64,000 nt of DNA from Flavobacterium sp. (lineage in GTDB: Bacteria > Bacteroidota > Bacteroidia > Flavobacteriales > Flavobacteriaceae): NCBI RefSeq assembly GCF_029945805.1, contig NZ_JAQSDH010000052.1, positions 44,770 through 108,769 on the forward strand. Reading direction: 5' to 3'. The position numbers and the translations under genes are program-made. Below the pieces are notes generated by a model. That model searched no databases and had not been told where the DNA came from. It was given only the letters and a program-made list of their open reading frames with translations. Positions 44,633-53,954 of this stretch are shown piece by piece; position 1 is the first letter of the stretch; each line of letters starts with the position of its first letter.

Positions 44633-45642
44633 TACCTGCGCATCAAATCTACCATCCATTCATACGGATTGAATGTTCCTTCATACCAATTCATTTGTTC
44701 ATCCCAATAACCAACGCAGGCATCGTAACCTCCATTGGCAAACCCAAAACTTATTTCAATCAGTAAAGGTTTTTTATTTTCATTCATTACAAAATCATAA
44801 GCAATGCATTGGGCTTTTAGTTTTTTGTTGATTTCAAAAGCAGCTTTTACAAAACGCTCATCTATAGCTTCTTTATCATATAAAATAAATCCACTTCCAG
44901 ATGCTCTGAAATCATCTTCGCGATTCATTCTTTTAATTCCAAATGCTTTGTCTTTAACAACTACAATTCTAATATCCGAATCATTATTGGCAATAAACTC
45001 CTGAAAATAAAGATAGTTCATTTCGTTACCCATTACTTTGGCATATCTTGGCGGATTTGCTAATCGTATAAAACCTTTTGCAACATCAAATAAATCCGTT
45101 TTTCCTAAGCGCCATTTTCGAAATCTTTCTTTAACGCTTCCCCAGCCGTCGTATGCCGGAAATCCTTTTCCGAAGGCTTTGTTTGCTAGGGATTTCGCTT
45201 CTTGTTTAGTTTTAGCTAATTGCACGTTTTGCGAACCCGCACCGCCTTTTAATTTAAACACTTTTGGAAAAGAAGTGCTTTCAATCCACTCATAGGCTGT
45301 TTTTTTATCGTAGAAAACCCAAGTCGGAACCAAATCGATTTCCAAGGCCTCTAATAAATATTTCTGGGCTACTTTATCATCAAAATGCCAAGCTGTATTA
45401 AAATCGGGGAAGACTTTCATACCGCTTTGTTCCAACGAAAAAAGCAATGATTTTGCCATTACAATATCTGTTGGACTTGCCTGATGATAATGCCACATTA
45501 ATACCGAGCATCCTTTTAATTGCTGAATGATATCGTTATCATAGCAATTGACCAGTTTGTAGGGGATGTTATTCTTGTCGCAATACTCAATCCATCGGTA
45601 ATGGAATAAATCAGTACTTTTATTTTTGTGAATGGCTATCAT
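44632..45642 (-). CDS. ATP-grasp protein, possible amino-acid ligase
   Basis: 336 residues. VFKLKGGAGSQNVQLAK near residue 137 is the ATP-grasp nucleotide loop with the Gly-rich turn. YFQEFIANNDSDIRIVV near 213 and DFVMNENKKPLLIEISFGF near 288 are the Mg-binding strand region. The N-terminal 100 residues (HKNKSTDLFHYRWIEYCDKN) form the substrate-side lobe. It sits 1 base after the asparagine synthase gene. Together the pair suggests activation of a carboxyl group, such as amino-acid addition to a sugar acid. Confidence 0.78.
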   Translation of the reverse strand: MIAIHKNKSTDLFHYRWIEYCDKNNIPYKLVNCYDNDIIQQLKGCSVLMWHYHQASPTDIVMAKSLLFSLEQSGMKVFPDFNTAWHFDDKVAQKYLLEALEIDLVPTWVFYDKKTAYEWIESTSFPKVFKLKGGAGSQNVQLAKTKQEAKSLANKAFGKGFPAYDGWGSVKERFRKWRLGKTDLFDVAKGFIRLANPPRYAKVMGNEMNYLYFQEFIANNDSDIRIVVVKDKAFGIKRMNREDDFRASGSGFILYDKEAIDERFVKAAFEINKKLKAQCIAYDFVMNENKKPLLIEISFGFANGGYDACVGYWDEQMNWYEGTFNPYEWMVDLMRR

Positions 45643-45643
45643 T

Positions 45644-47536
45644 TTAATCTAAATAGTGTTGTGCCCACAATTCAAAACCGAGCATTAACCAAATGGCATC
45701 CATTTGATCTGGTGATGCAATTGAAATATTGCTTATCCATGAATTTAATTCTTTTAGGTCAAAAAGCCCTCTTTTCTGAATTCCGGGAGCTACTTGCTTA
45801 TTCCATTTTTCCTGAAATGCTTTCGAGGAAAAGAATTCCCTTAACGGAATCCCGAATCCCATTTTATCTCTGTAAGCAAATGATTCTCCAAATTTAGATG
45901 CACAAATATCTTTTAGCAGGATTTTGTTTTCATCTTTTCCATTGCGTTTCCCAATTAACAACTCACCTGGAATATTTAATGAAGTTGTTACCATATGGTT
46001 ATCCAAAAATGGTACGCGGTTTTCGATGCAATGCGCCATGGACATTTTGTCCTGACGCATCAATAAATCGGGCAAATAGGTAAGCAATTCGTATTTTCTT
46101 TGTCTAAGGTTTGTATTTCCTTTGAGTTTTTGCAAAAGACTAACCCTTTCTTTAATAGCGGTTTCTAATTTGAAATCGGATTTCAATGAATGAGCGGTTG
46201 CCAGACTTCCAAATGCTGTTTCCATTACCATTCTCTTATTTGGATTAAAAAAATAGGATAAATATTCGAAAGCAAAATTCATATTTCTTTTCAGTCCACC
46301 AAAAAATTCTCTTTTGAAATAAGGAAACTGAAGTGCTTTGACAAAGCGGCCGTAACCCGCAAGACATTCGTCTGCGCCTTCTCCACTTAATAAAACGGTA
46401 ACGTGTTTTTTGGCTTCTTGGCTAAGCAAATAAATTCCAATCGTATTTGGATGATTTAAAGGGTGTTCAAAATGCCAAATCGCTTTTTCCAAAACTTCGA
46501 AATAATAATTGGCATTCATTTCATATTTGTGGGCTTTGAGATTTAACTGCTCAGCAACCTCATCAATATATTTTTCTTCTGAAAAACGAGGGTCTTTAAA
46601 AATAATGGAAATAGTTTCCAAATTCCCGTCGTTCAATGATTTCGAAGCATAGTAACTTACCAATGAAGAATCAACACCTCCAGAAAGCTGGCAGCCCAAT
46701 TTCACATCGCTCATCATTTGGGAATCGACACTTTGCCGTAATGCATTTTCTAAAGCAACACCCGCATCTTTGTGTTTATAGGGTTGCGTTCCTTCACTAT
46801 CTAATTCGTAATAAACATGTGATTGAATTTTATCTTTTTTAATGCTCAGATAAGTTCCTGGTATGCAATTGGTAATATTCTTGAAAAGCGTATCATTTAT
46901 TACATTTCGGAATAAGAGAAACTCATCCAATTTTGTGTAATCGGCCTCAAATTTAAAACCCGGTAAGGGTTTGAAACTTTTCAATTCGGAGCCAAAAGCA
47001 AGCCTGCCTTCTTCTTGTAAAATGTAGAGCGGCTTTATTCCGAAACGATCTCTGGCAAGAAATAACGTTTCTAATTCTAAATCATAAATGGCTAAAGCAA
47101 ACATTCCGTTAAGCATTGAAATCATTTTCTCCATTCCATATTCTGAATACAAATGGAGCACAATTTCTGTGTCTGAAGTACTTTTGAACGTATATCCCTT
47201 CTGCTCTAATTCTGGTTTAAAATCGAAAGCATTGTAAATTTCGCCGTTCATCATCAAAATCACTTTCTCATTTGGACTAACCATAGGCTGGTGTCCCATT
47301 GGCGATAAATCGAGAATACTTAATCGGTTGAAACCAAAAATCAGATTGTTTTCATATTTAAATGATTGTTCTCCTGAAATTGAACTTGCTTCAAAAGTGC
47401 TATCATTGGTATTAATTCCGATAATACCTGAATCATCGGGTCCACGATGTTTTTGAATAGCGAGCATTTGACGAATAACAGTATTATTCGTCTCTTTTAT
47501 GTCATTAAAATAATAATACCCTGTAAATCCGCACAT
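45644..47536 (-). CDS. asnB: glutamine-dependent asparagine synthase-like amidotransferase
   Basis: 630 residues. MCGFTGYYYFND at the start gives Cys2 as the glutaminase nucleophile, NGEIYNAFDFKPEL near residue 96 is the glutamine pocket, and CQLSGGVDSSLVSYY near 284 is the PP-loop. The C-terminal domain (KMSMAHCIENRVPFLDNHMV) is conserved. It differs strongly from the copy at 9997-11691, so it is not a recent duplicate. Position between CapA and ATP-grasp genes points to glycan amidation rather than amino-acid supply. Confidence 0.88.
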   Translation of the reverse strand: MCGFTGYYYFNDIKETNNTVIRQMLAIQKHRGPDDSGIIGINTNDSTFEASSISGEQSFKYENNLIFGFNRLSILDLSPMGHQPMVSPNEKVILMMNGEIYNAFDFKPELEQKGYTFKSTSDTEIVLHLYSEYGMEKMISMLNGMFALAIYDLELETLFLARDRFGIKPLYILQEEGRLAFGSELKSFKPLPGFKFEADYTKLDEFLLFRNVINDTLFKNITNCIPGTYLSIKKDKIQSHVYYELDSEGTQPYKHKDAGVALENALRQSVDSQMMSDVKLGCQLSGGVDSSLVSYYASKSLNDGNLETISIIFKDPRFSEEKYIDEVAEQLNLKAHKYEMNANYYFEVLEKAIWHFEHPLNHPNTIGIYLLSQEAKKHVTVLLSGEGADECLAGYGRFVKALQFPYFKREFFGGLKRNMNFAFEYLSYFFNPNKRMVMETAFGSLATAHSLKSDFKLETAIKERVSLLQKLKGNTNLRQRKYELLTYLPDLLMRQDKMSMAHCIENRVPFLDNHMVTTSLNIPGELLIGKRNGKDENKILLKDICASKFGESFAYRDKMGFGIPLREFFSSKAFQEKWNKQVAPGIQKRGLFDLKELNSWISNISIASPDQMDAIWLMLGFELWAQHYLD

Positions 47537-47537
47537 G

Positions 47538-48668
47538 TTATTTAGTTGGATTTATAGATTGTAGTAATATATCTCGGTGTGCTTCGCAACGGATTAAATT
47601 GGTGTAAAGCAACTTTTTTCTTTTGGTAATAATAGAGGGTAATAGTCCTCTTTTATACAATCCTGCCATAATTTTTCCTTTGTACGGCTGAATCCATGTA
47701 TTCATAACTGCTTTCCATGTTTCAGCATACTTATTAAATTCGGCTTCTAAAAGTGCATCATCCACGATTATAGAATTTAGTTTTTCTAAGTGTTCAACCA
47801 TTATTTTTTTATCAATTTCGTTCAAGAGAGAAAGACCAACCGTATCATTATTTTGGGAAATGAATTCCATTTCAAAGCTTATCTTTTTACCTTTTTCAAA
47901 TCCTAAACGAACCATCATTCCTTTGTTCCACGGTTTATTTCGTAATCCTTGCCAGTCGAAGCAAAAATTTCCTAAGCTATAAAAAATTGGTGCTTCTTTA
48001 TACACTTCGTAACCCGAAATAATATGAGTATGATGCGCTACGACAGCATGGGCACCCGCATCTACAAAAAAACGATACCATTTTTTAATTCTTGGACTTG
48101 GCAATTCGTAATGTTCGTGTCCGCCATGCGCTATGACAACAACAAAATCCGCATTCTCTTTGGCTTCCTGAATTTTATAGAAATTGGCTGCTAAATCTTC
48201 CGGATGGCAACCTGGATTTATATCGTGCGTCGTGGTCCATTCATTCTCGGTTACGTTTATAAATGCAATAGTAGTAGTCTCGTTTTTCCAATAAAAAGTT
48301 TTTGACGCTTCATCAAAATTGGCTCCGCTTCCTAACCAAGAAATGTTGTGTTTATTTAGCGTTTCATAGGTTTCCTGCATTCCTTTCCAGCCATAATCTT
48401 TAAAGTGATTGTTGGCGGTTGCGACTAATTCACAATTCAGGTGATTTAAAATTGCAGCTGTTTCGGGATGCGCTTTAATATGAGGTCCGGTTTTGCTGAT
48501 ACCCGATTTAGAAGTTGTCAACGGACATTCCAAATCGAGGACATTCAAAGTATTCTCATCAAAAAATGGTTTGACATCTTCAAACAAATGCTTCCAATTG
48601 TTGGCTTTGAACTCGTTCTCAATGCGAAGCCAAGGGCAAAAATCGCCCGTAAAACCTATTTTAATCAT
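47538..48668 (-). CDS. CapA-family protein (metallophosphatase-like fold)
   Basis: 376 residues. The metal-ligand blocks are in order: IGFTGDFCPW at residue 4, LNVLDLECPLT near 42, ATANNHFKDYGW near 83, VIAHGGHEHYE near 175 and VVAHHTHIISGYEVY near 205. CapA proteins are needed for poly-gamma-glutamate or related polymer export or synthesis. No N-terminal signal peptide is seen, so it may be cytoplasmic or exported by another route. It overlaps the deacetylase-like gene (ATGA). Confidence 0.85.
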   Translation of the reverse strand: MIKIGFTGDFCPWLRIENEFKANNWKHLFEDVKPFFDENTLNVLDLECPLTTSKSGISKTGPHIKAHPETAAILNHLNCELVATANNHFKDYGWKGMQETYETLNKHNISWLGSGANFDEASKTFYWKNETTTIAFINVTENEWTTTHDINPGCHPEDLAANFYKIQEAKENADFVVVIAHGGHEHYELPSPRIKKWYRFFVDAGAHAVVAHHTHIISGYEVYKEAPIFYSLGNFCFDWQGLRNKPWNKGMMVRLGFEKGKKISFEMEFISQNNDTVGLSLLNEIDKKIMVEHLEKLNSIIVDDALLEAEFNKYAETWKAVMNTWIQPYKGKIMAGLYKRGLLPSIITKRKKLLYTNLIRCEAHRDILLQSINPTK

Positions 48669-49777
48669 ATATAGTTAGATAATTCATCTGTTGTACTAAA
48701 TTTTGCTTCTGGCCATTTTTTTACGATGGCTTTTAATAACTGATTTAAATCTTTTAAGCCGCGTTCCCCATTTTTTGGATTTATAAAACCAACAAAATTA
48801 ATACGGTGCGAGCAAATCACAGCGGGTTTTGAAAACAAAAATGCATTTTGTATTTGAGCCAGACAGCTGTTTACCCAATCTTTTTGGGGCAACATACTAG
48901 GTTCAAAAAAGCAATTTCTGGTGTTGAAACGCAATCCATTTTGCTGTTGTCCAAAACTGTGTCTTATGGTTTGGTATTCATTAAACGTTCCAGTTGGCTG
49001 TAGTTGGGAGCGCAAACCTTGCATCCATTCAATACCTTGACTGGCTAAAAAAGGTTCTAACTTTGTATCCCAATTGTAGCAAGGGGCAATAAAACTCTTA
49101 GATTTAAAGCCGAAATGCTGTTCAAAAAGCTGCAATCCCTCGGCGATGATTGTTTTGTGCTGCTCAACTTCCTCTGGAGCATCCCAATCATAAGCTTCCA
49201 TAAAACTATAATCTTCTTTTCCGGAGTACGTGGTCTGTTGTTCAAAAGAAGCCCGTATATCTTTATTTTTTGATTGCAGTGCTTTCATCCACCGCTTGAC
49301 ATTCAAATGCTCTCTTCCATGAAATTGCGGATAAAAAATCCCATCGTTCATTCCCGCTTTCCAAAGCTCAAAGTTATTCTGATGTTTTGGATAACGTTTT
49401 AAGGTTTCGGTAAAAGGTTCCCAAAAATAGTCTTTAAAATCATGCGCTTTAATCTTTTCAAAATCAGGATTAGCCATAATACTGTTAGCCGTAATTACTG
49501 CTGGTTTCCCGTCACTACCCTTATGTGAATGCAGAACAGCAAATAATTTTTCTAAATCGTCTTGGGATGCCAACGAATCATTTTTATAGATGCTGTTTGC
49601 AATCTGAAACCCTTTTCTTTCAAAATTAGATATCGCTTCCTTTGAAGGTGTTCGAATGGCACCCCAATCGTCAGACTCAATAATAATAAGTTTTTCTTTT
49701 ATAGCTTTGCCCTTCTTGTTGATGTCTGCAGCAGCAGCAAAAGATTTTAAGTAAGCCATTTTATCAGTTAGTGACAT
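48665..49777 (-). CDS. polysaccharide deacetylase-like protein (NodB-related), copy 2
   Basis: 370 residues, related to 36089-37222 by eye: LIIIESDDWGAIRTPSKEAI near residue 32, YPQFHGREHLNVKRW near 153 and VICSHRINFVGFINPKNGER near 328 line up with the corresponding blocks there. The D-D-x-G and H-x3-H pattern could bind a metal. No signal peptide. It may deacetylate a sugar precursor or intermediate before another group is added. Confidence 0.7.
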   Translation of the reverse strand: MSLTDKMAYLKSFAAAADINKKGKAIKEKLIIIESDDWGAIRTPSKEAISNFERKGFQIANSIYKNDSLASQDDLEKLFAVLHSHKGSDGKPAVITANSIMANPDFEKIKAHDFKDYFWEPFTETLKRYPKHQNNFELWKAGMNDGIFYPQFHGREHLNVKRWMKALQSKNKDIRASFEQQTTYSGKEDYSFMEAYDWDAPEEVEQHKTIIAEGLQLFEQHFGFKSKSFIAPCYNWDTKLEPFLASQGIEWMQGLRSQLQPTGTFNEYQTIRHSFGQQQNGLRFNTRNCFFEPSMLPQKDWVNSCLAQIQNAFLFSKPAVICSHRINFVGFINPKNGERGLKDLNQLLKAIVKKWPEAKFSTTDELSNYI

Positions 49778-49795
49778 AAAATTTTCGATGCTGGT

Positions 49796-50998
49796 TTACT
49801 TAATAAAATCAATTAGTGGTATATTAATATTCGTAAACATAGCAACTATAGGATTTGTCAAAGTTATGATATTAATGAAATCCATCGAACTTCGTATAGA
49901 AACAATACAAAACACAATTAATAAAGGAGAAAGCATTTTAATGCTTTTAGGAATGAAGGCATCTTTGGTATTGGCTACTGTAATAAAAATAGCGGCTAGC
50001 GAGAAAAGAAATGCTACATTCAAAAATCTACCGCCAGAAGGTAATAAACTTGTGATATTCGCAACAGTTAAAAAAAGTAGTGCGAAACCTATTAATCTTT
50101 TTACAGCAACAGCTCTCTCATTTTTGAGCCTGAAAAACAGTATGGTAATAAAAACTAAATTGAAATAGGACAGCATTTTTTGAAAATAAATAATGTACCA
50201 ATTAGCTTGCTGGAATGCGTCATTTGATCCTTCAATGTACTCGTCACTAAGATAACTTTTTACCCTTGGTAAGATAAAATCGGGCATGTTGCTTTCTAAA
50301 AAGCTTTTAATAAAACCTACATTGAGTTCTACTATAAAAAAACTTGCTATGTAAAATACATAAAGCAATCTGAAATTTAGGCGGACTACACTATACACTA
50401 GTAATAATGCTACAGGCAGCACAAAAGAAAAATGGACTAAAATACTAGCGGCGGCTATAACAAGTCCTTTTTTGTTATTATGAAATAAATATATAAACCC
50501 ACCATAAAAAAAGATGTGAGCCGCAGTCCACATGCGGACTCCATTTACCGACCAAAATCCAATGATCATGCTAAACGTAAAAATAAGTACAACTTTTTCC
50601 CATGATAATTTTCCACTTGATTCTTTTAAAACCAACCAAATATTATTGGTATAAAAATAGCCAAACACCAAGCCAAAGAACATAAAAAGCAGGTTGCCGT
50701 TATCGGTAAATAATGAGAAAAAGAAAGTAACTAAAGTAACATATATATCGGCTTGCCCTCCTTCTTGAGTGTAGAAACTATTTTGAATAGTATCAAAATC
50801 CTTGTTCCCATTATACATAAACTCTAAATTAGTAATATAACGTGAACTATCGGCGGCATCACTTTTTACCATCGTTAATCCAAAAAACGCTATAAATGCA
50901 ATAATTGTTGGCTTTGCCCAGTCACTTCTATAATTTCTGATAGCATTTATAAAACCTACAAATGGAAAAATGATAAAATAAAAAAAAGTGTTTTTCAT
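49796..50998 (-). CDS. EpsG-family polysaccharide polymerase (Wzy type)
   Basis: 400 residues, an inner-membrane protein with about ten hydrophobic segments. LEFMYNGNKDFDTIQ near residue 58 and ESSGKLSWEKVVLIFTFSM near 125 match the EpsG layout of long periplasmic loops between helices. SVNGVRMWTAAHIFFYGGF near residue 150 has the Arg expected in this family. It is the only full-length polymerase candidate in the right block, so it would join repeat units flipped by Wzx. Starts in an ATGA overlap with the GT4 gene. Confidence 0.85.
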   Translation of the reverse strand: MKNTFFYFIIFPFVGFINAIRNYRSDWAKPTIIAFIAFFGLTMVKSDAADSSRYITNLEFMYNGNKDFDTIQNSFYTQEGGQADIYVTLVTFFFSLFTDNGNLLFMFFGLVFGYFYTNNIWLVLKESSGKLSWEKVVLIFTFSMIIGFWSVNGVRMWTAAHIFFYGGFIYLFHNNKKGLVIAAASILVHFSFVLPVALLLVYSVVRLNFRLLYVFYIASFFIVELNVGFIKSFLESNMPDFILPRVKSYLSDEYIEGSNDAFQQANWYIIYFQKMLSYFNLVFITILFFRLKNERAVAVKRLIGFALLFLTVANITSLLPSGGRFLNVAFLFSLAAIFITVANTKDAFIPKSIKMLSPLLIVFCIVSIRSSMDFINIITLTNPIVAMFTNINIPLIDFIK

Positions 50999-52107
50999 TC
51001 GGATGCTAAAGCTATAAATTTTGCAGCTACATTCTCAATTCGGTACTTATCTTTTGCCGGCAGCACCATTTTTTCTTCATAATTTCCTTCTAAAAAATTT
51101 TGAAAAATATCGGCTTGCAAATTACCATAGCTAATGCTCAATACAGGTTTGTCGATAATTAAATAATCAATTAATTTACTTGGTGTTTGGGTGAGTCCCA
51201 CATTTTCAAAGTTAACCACAAAATGCATTTTTGATAAATCGTACAGTAGTTTTTCTCGCGGAACAATAGCCTTTATAACGATTCTACCTTTGCTAGCTTC
51301 TACGAAAGAAACTACAAATTGTGGGGTTGTGGTATAAATATGAAACTCAAATTTAAAACTTTCGTCTAAACTATTAAGGTAATTCAAAAACTCCGATGGA
51401 TCCCGTCTTCCCGGAATGAACATTCCAGCGTAGCCGAAAATGATTTTCTCCCGATCCAACGCTCCGTCATATAAAGTTACATCTTCGAAGCGAAAACCTT
51501 GCGGAATAACTTTAATCTTTTTATGAAATTCAGCATAATAACCCGAAATAGAATTTTGTGTTGGCACCGTTATAAAATCAGCCTTTCGGCAAAACCATTT
51601 TTCAACCCATCCAAAGTAAAACGGAGGTTTAAAAGTATCATTTTCCTGCCCCATATAAGGATCTCCACAATCGGCAATCCAAGTTTTTGCAATCGGATTA
51701 TTTTTGTCCAAGATTCTAGCAACGCCCCAGTGTATTGGATAAGGGACTGCTACTGATATAAGCGCATCATAACCCTTTTCATTTTTAAGCGCTTTCTTGA
51801 TTAGTGGAATTAATTGGATAGCTGGATATTCAAGTAGTAAACTCGAAAAACGGGCAATAACTCTTCTTATTAGAAGCCCGACTCCACTGCCTTTTACAAC
51901 TGGCCGTGGCCATGTTAAATCGCCTAAATCAATAACCTCAAAATTATGTTGCACAGCAAAGGCTTTAGATACGTCACGAAAATGTGTACAAACAGTTACG
52001 GCATGACCTTTGCGGGCCAATTCCTTAGCTAACTCTGTTGCTCTGAAGGAACGAGGTGATATCTCTGGGTAAAATCCGTTGGTTACAATTAGTATTTTTT
52101 TTGACAT
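50995..52107 (-). CDS. GT4-like glycosyltransferase
   Basis: 370 residues. Begins KILIVTNGFYPEISPRSFRA with an ELARKGHAVTVCTHF block, and FGYAGMFIPGRRDPSEFLNYL near residue 225 starts the donor half. The donor loop ENVGLTQTPSKLIDYLIIDKP near 315 uses the T-P-S-K version seen in some GT4 enzymes. The 5' end lies next to a decayed acyltransferase gene. Confidence 0.83.
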   Translation of the reverse strand: MSKKILIVTNGFYPEISPRSFRATELAKELARKGHAVTVCTHFRDVSKAFAVQHNFEVIDLGDLTWPRPVVKGSGVGLLIRRVIARFSSLLLEYPAIQLIPLIKKALKNEKGYDALISVAVPYPIHWGVARILDKNNPIAKTWIADCGDPYMGQENDTFKPPFYFGWVEKWFCRKADFITVPTQNSISGYYAEFHKKIKVIPQGFRFEDVTLYDGALDREKIIFGYAGMFIPGRRDPSEFLNYLNSLDESFKFEFHIYTTTPQFVVSFVEASKGRIVIKAIVPREKLLYDLSKMHFVVNFENVGLTQTPSKLIDYLIIDKPVLSISYGNLQADIFQNFLEGNYEEKMVLPAKDKYRIENVAAKFIALASE

Positions 52108-52110
52108 TTT

Positions 52111-52408
52111 TACGATTATTTTTGTTCGTAGTAATTCTTTTTGCTACGCCTATTAAAGGTTTTTCTATAAAATTATATGTTAGACAAGAGACTATAATTT
52201 TAATTTCTAATGGACTAGATAATTTTAATAATGGATTTTATATTTTAAATAGTTCAATTAAAAATACTATTGAAACTATGTACAGTAAATAAATGGAGTA
52301 TGATTTATCACCAATTAAACTTAAAAATCGAGAAATTCTAAAATTATAATAAATAAGTAATCTACAAATATCCAAGAGGAAAAAATTAACGTTGCAAATA
52401 GATATGAT
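52111..52408 (-). pseudogene. decayed acyltransferase-3 (OafA-like) C-terminal remnant
   Basis: This fills the only gene gap longer than 300 bases. One minus-strand frame reads FLSLIGDKSYSIYLLYIVS (52330 to 52270), a near-perfect match to the conserved L-G-D-x-S-Y-S-I-Y-L helix of acyltransferase-3 proteins. An in-frame TAA sits at 52238-52240. In the same frame it then continues to TYNFIEKPLI (52180-52150), the family's C-terminal F-I-E-K-P signature. A TAA at 52409-52411 and the absence of upstream homology show that the 5' part is gone. It once could have O-acetylated the glycan. Confidence 0.82.
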
Positions 52409-52429
52409 TTAAATTGAACAGATATTAAT

Positions 52430-52954
52430 TTATTCATTTTTACCAATAATTTTAGCTGGAACACCCCCAATTATTGTATTTTTCGGAAAGGACTTAGTTA
52501 CCACTGCTCCTGCTCCTACAATAACATTATCACCTAATACAACTCCTGGCAATAGTACCGCATTTGCACCTATCCAACAATTTTTTCCAATTTTAACTGG
52601 TGAAATTGATTTATTATGAGACGAATAATCATTTTTATTATGATTGGCTGATATAATTTTCACTCCCGGTGCAAAAATTGTGTAATCGCCTATGTAAACA
52701 GTATTTATACCCTGCACATAACAGCCTCCAGAGTTTGCAAAGTATTGTGCAACTCCTTTTCCTAAAATAATTGTTTTGCTAACTGTTGATGTATAATGAA
52801 CCATAAATGGGACTTCCGCATTTATTCTTAGAATCTTTTGAAAAAAGAAATTTACCAATCTAATATTTATACTTGTAGGTGAAAATAAATATTCGATAAT
52901 ATTTGACGGCTCATTTTTTTTCCAATTTCTGAACTTAAACCTATTAAAAATCAT
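52430..52954 (-). CDS. hexapeptide-repeat acetyltransferase (WcaF/Cys-E-like)
   Basis: 174 residues. Hexapeptide repeats from about residue 60, with VKIISANHNKNDYSSH near 97 holding the probable catalytic His, GKNCWIGANAVLLPGVVLG near 124 and the C-terminal GGVPAKIIGKNE. It is an O-acetyltransferase of the xenobiotic/galactoside type. It follows a GT2 gene by 4 bases. An acetyl group here could have replaced the function of the decayed acyltransferase downstream, which is speculation. Confidence 0.87.
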   Translation of the reverse strand: MIFNRFKFRNWKKNEPSNIIEYLFSPTSINIRLVNFFFQKILRINAEVPFMVHYTSTVSKTIILGKGVAQYFANSGGCYVQGINTVYIGDYTIFAPGVKIISANHNKNDYSSHNKSISPVKIGKNCWIGANAVLLPGVVLGDNVIVGAGAVVTKSFPKNTIIGGVPAKIIGKNE

Positions 52955-52958
52955 TAAT

Positions 52959-53954
52959 TTAACTATTTTTTAATCTAAAATAAAACGGAAATAAAAGCTT
53001 AGATGAATTAAAAAAAATCATGTGTTTTTTATATGAAAAACGCAGCCCTTCGACTTCTACCTTGTCGATATTTTCTTTCTTTAAAACCTTTAATACTATG
53101 TAATATTCTTTGAAATTAAATTTTAAAATACTTGGTGTAATAGCTAATAATATAAATTTAGCAACTAGATGATTTACCAAATTTTGTTGCTCTGAAGTCA
53201 AATTATTTTGCTTAGCAAAACTCTTGACATCCTTAATTGCAATAACAAAACCATTTATCGCATTCTCCGTAAAGAATAATCTTGAATTGGTTGCCGATCC
53301 GATTCTGGTAGTTCTTTGATAAAACTTAGCGGATAAAAATCCGACACGGTTAGCTACAGTAAAAACTTTGCCTATAAAAAGTCCATCTTCTAGATAAGGA
53401 ACATTTTTAGGATAATTAATTGCGTTCTCCTTAAGCATTTTCCGTCTGTATAACATTGCCCAGCTTCTATCCGGATCTCTAACTGTTAATCCTCTCGGCG
53501 CAAAATAGCCCTCGACACCATTAAATACGGTTTCATCATTTGAAGAAAAATCTGTTTCCCAAATGGATTTACCCTCTTTATCAAAAATTTCAAATGCCAA
53601 GTACAAAACGTCTAAATTTCTTGAAATTGCATTTTGGTACACCGACTGCAAAACATTTGGAACAACGTAATCATCGGGGTCAATTGGCAAAATATATTCA
53701 CCTTTCGCAATAGCAATCGCATTGTTTCTTGCCATTGAAACTCCTTGATTTTCTTGATTAATGAGTATAATATTTGAAAATTCGTTTTGCAAAGATTCTA
53801 CAATTTCTTTACAACGGTCTGGCGAACCATCATTGGTCACTATGATTTCGTAATCCTCTGTAGGCATATCCTGATTTTGTAAGCTGCGGATGCATTTTTC
53901 AATGTAACCGTCAACTTTATAGGCAGGAATTATAATACTTAGTTTTATTGTCAT
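52959..53954 (-). CDS. GT2-family glycosyltransferase
   Basis: 331 residues. LSIIIPAYKVDGYIEKCIRS at the start, TNDGSPDRCKEIV near residue 40, YILPIDPDDYVVPNV near 90 and the acidic PYLEDGLFIGKVF near 193 are the GT2 set. The C-terminal ~100 residues are helical and basic. Directly downstream of the acetyltransferase with no spacer (stop at 53955), so it may add the 4-acetamido sugar made by the adjacent transaminase pair. Confidence 0.88.
   Translation of the reverse strand: MTIKLSIIIPAYKVDGYIEKCIRSLQNQDMPTEDYEIIVTNDGSPDRCKEIVESLQNEFSNIILINQENQGVSMARNNAIAIAKGEYILPIDPDDYVVPNVLQSVYQNAISRNLDVLYLAFEIFDKEGKSIWETDFSSNDETVFNGVEGYFAPRGLTVRDPDRSWAMLYRRKMLKENAINYPKNVPYLEDGLFIGKVFTVANRVGFLSAKFYQRTTRIGSATNSRLFFTENAINGFVIAIKDVKSFAKQNNLTSEQQNLVNHLVAKFILLAITPSILKFNFKEYYIVLKVLKKENIDKVEVEGLRFSYKKHMIFFNSSKLLFPFYFRLKNS

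Noticed and set aside
49788..50168. Plus-strand open frame of 126 codons opposite the EpsG-like gene
   Set aside because: It is antisense to membrane helices, which often give long hydrophobic shadow frames.
52056..52292. Small plus-strand open frame of about 78 codons over the 52 kb gap
   Set aside because: It runs antisense to a GT4 start and the acyltransferase remnant, has no family match I recognise, and is best explained as a shadow frame.
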